From: JBFIHZ01 sp041601535
Lineage (GTDB): Bacteria > Pseudomonadota > Gammaproteobacteria > Xanthomonadales > SZUA-36
NCBI GenBank assembly: GCA_041601535.1
Contig: JBFIHZ010000225.1
Coordinates: 1-6,866, forward strand
DNA length: 6,866 nt
Reading direction: 5' to 3'
Below the pieces are notes generated by a model, which was given only the letters and a program-made list of their open reading frames with translations, was not told the DNA's origin and searched no databases. Below, piece after piece: positions 5,382 to 6,866 of the stretch. Every line of letters begins with the position of its first letter. Within the stretch, counting starts at the first letter, position 1. The translations under genes were made by a program, and so were the position numbers.

Positions 5382-6866
5382 TTGCGCACTGCCTGCCGCA
5401 CCTCTGGCTTGAACCCTGCTCCATCACTGCGGCGGGTCATTCCAGCATGGCTGCGGCAGTGCCTGCTGCTACTGTACTGCCTGGCCCTGAGCGGCACCGG
5501 CCACGCACAGCTGGACCTGAACCGCGCCGAAATCACCCGGCTGGACAACGGCCTGACTCTGATTGTGCTTGAAGAGCCCAGCTTTCCCGTGGTCAGTGTG
5601 CAGATGCTGTACCGGGTGGGGGCGCGCAACGAAGTGACCGGCGCCACCGGGCTGGCGCATTTTTTTGAGCACATGGCGTTTCGCGGTTCGCGGCACTTCC
5701 CCGGTACCGGCCTGGTCAGCTCAATATATGCTGTGGGCGGCGAGTGGCACGGATATACCTGGCTGGATCAGACCACCTACTTTGCCACCGCGCCGAAACA
5801 ACACCTGGACCTGCTGCTGCGTATCGAGGCGGATCGCATGCACCAGCTGGAAATCCGCCCGGGCGATGTGCAAGCCGAAACCGGCGCGGTACTGGCCGAA
5901 ATGCACGGCTACGAGAACAGCCCCACCTCGGTGTTGCTCGACAACGCGATGTACCTCACCTTTCTGGCCCACCCCTACCGCAACAACACCATCGGCTGGG
6001 AAAGCGATGTACGGTCCATCGACCATGCCTTGCTGGTCGACTTCTATCAGCGGCACTACCACCCGGGCAACGCGGTGCTGGCCGTGGCTGGTGACGTGTC
6101 CGGCGATGAGGTGAAGCGACTGGTGCAGCACTATTTCGCTGCCATCGCGGGCCAGCCCGCCACCCCGCCACCGCACACGCTGGAACCGGAACAACGCGGT
6201 GAGCGGCGTATCCGCATCCACGGGCAAACCCATCGCAAGCATTTCCTGATGGCCTGGCGTGCGCCGGCCGCCAGCCATCCCGATTACGCCGCCTTCCTGC
6301 TGCTGCAGGAGCTGCTGGCCGGCGGTTCGGGTGTCAGTTTCCTGCAAAACGACTGGGGCAGCCCGGTGCGCCCGGGCGCCATACTGCATGGCGTCACGGA
6401 TGACCTGGCCAGCTGGTTTCCCCCGGCCGCGCAGAACTACGTTTTCACGCTGGGCGGCAGCGTGGATGCCAGGGCTGATGAACACCGGGTCGAAACGGCC
6501 GTGATGGCCGGGCTGGACAGGCTGCGCCGCCAGCTGTCGGCCGCCACACAGCCGCGAGGCGCACCCGGAGACGCGGCAGAGACTCCTGCCTTGCACGCCG
6601 CGCGCAGCCGGGTACAGCGTGAGCTGCTGTTCGATGTGCAGACTACCGAAGACGCCGCCCATCAACTGGCATTTTTCGCCGGGCTGGATGCACTGCCCCA
6701 GTTGCAGGGTTTGCCGCAGGCAGTGCAGCGCGTTACTCCGGCCGACCTGCTGGCAGTGCTGGACCGCTACCTGGGCCCGCAGCAGCGGAATATTGCCTGG
6801 TATGTGCCGCAACCGGCTGCGGCTGGCAGCAGCGAATCCGACCCGGGCGGTTCCGCTCAGCCGGAA
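5382..6866 (+). CDS. Exported M16 family zinc metallopeptidase (insulinase/pitrilysin type), partial at the right edge
   Basis: The first 495 codons of a secreted or periplasmic M16 peptidase with no stop before the window end. The inverted zinc motif HFFEH is at residues 93-97 (H93, H97 ligands, E96 catalytic) and the distal pair E166/E173 has the right 7-residue spacing, with about 80 residues between H93 and E173 as in pitrilysin. DQTTYF and ADRM also match the family. An M16 C-terminal domain starts near residue 230 (AVAGDVSGDEV). A signal peptide is clear: arginines in the n-region, the hydrophobic CLLLLYCLALS (27-37), and a likely cut after GHA at 42. No in-frame ATG or GTG precedes it; the TTG at 5382, 4 nt after the deacetylase stop, is my choice, with TTG at 5409 as the alternative. 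The usual GGxxNAxT reads GGEWHGYT (119-126). The gene probably belongs to protein or peptide turnover rather than the upstream pathway, although it may be cotranscribed. Confidence -1.
   Translation, partial: MRTACRTSGLNPAPSLRRVIPAWLRQCLLLLYCLALSGTGHAQLDLNRAEITRLDNGLTLIVLEEPSFPVVSVQMLYRVGARNEVTGATGLAHFFEHMAFRGSRHFPGTGLVSSIYAVGGEWHGYTWLDQTTYFATAPKQHLDLLLRIEADRMHQLEIRPGDVQAETGAVLAEMHGYENSPTSVLLDNAMYLTFLAHPYRNNTIGWESDVRSIDHALLVDFYQRHYHPGNAVLAVAGDVSGDEVKRLVQHYFAAIAGQPATPPPHTLEPEQRGERRIRIHGQTHRKHFLMAWRAPAASHPDYAAFLLLQELLAGGSGVSFLQNDWGSPVRPGAILHGVTDDLASWFPPAAQNYVFTLGGSVDARADEHRVETAVMAGLDRLRRQLSAATQPRGAPGDAAETPALHAARSRVQRELLFDVQTTEDAAHQLAFFAGLDALPQLQGLPQAVQRVTPADLLAVLDRYLGPQQRNIAWYVPQPAAAGSSESDPGGSAQPE

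Noticed and set aside
5721..6812. A 363-codon minus-strand frame under the M16 gene
   Set aside because: The plus-strand frame is open to the window end and carries HFFEH, the distal glutamates and a signal peptide. The minus-strand product is low-complexity and matches nothing I know.

Overview
The window is GC-rich, densely coded bacterial chromosomal DNA (about 60% G+C or more by eye). The protein families and codon use suggest a proteobacterium, most likely a gammaproteobacterium. No marker gene is present, so the genus cannot be named. I saw no RNA genes, insertion sequences, CRISPR arrays or phage genes.

Layout: two genes read leftward, a sodium:solute symporter (1-726, cut by the window edge) and upstream of it a DUF849/BKACE beta-keto acid cleavage enzyme (828-1757). 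An AT-rich divergent promoter region (about 1800-1908) separates them from a rightward block. That block holds a LysR-type regulator (1909-2898), a class III PLP aminotransferase (2938-4323), an acetylpolyamine amidohydrolase/HDAC-like zinc deacetylase (4352-5377), and an exported M16 zinc peptidase that runs off the right edge (5382-6866). The gaps in the rightward block are 39, 28 and 4 nt, so it is probably one operon. A 10-codon mini-ORF bridges the aminotransferase stop and the deacetylase start through TGATG and ATGA overlaps.

The five left genes look like a LysR-controlled catabolic module. The symporter imports a solute, the HDAC-like enzyme removes an acetyl (or other acyl) group from an amine, the aminotransferase turns the freed amine into a carbonyl, and the BKACE enzyme would condense a 3-keto acid with acetyl-CoA to give acetoacetate and a new acyl-CoA. 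Read together, they predict breakdown of an N-acylated beta-amino acid or related compound. Residues expected for known substrates (cationic polyamine in acetylpolyamine amidohydrolase, 5-amino group in Kce) appear changed, so the substrate may not be a textbook one. This pathway is inference from gene content. The M16 peptidase is probably a separate function, although it sits directly behind the deacetylase gene.

Three genes start with GTG and the M16 gene apparently with TTG. The LysR gene has an ATG but no visible Shine-Dalgarno sequence.
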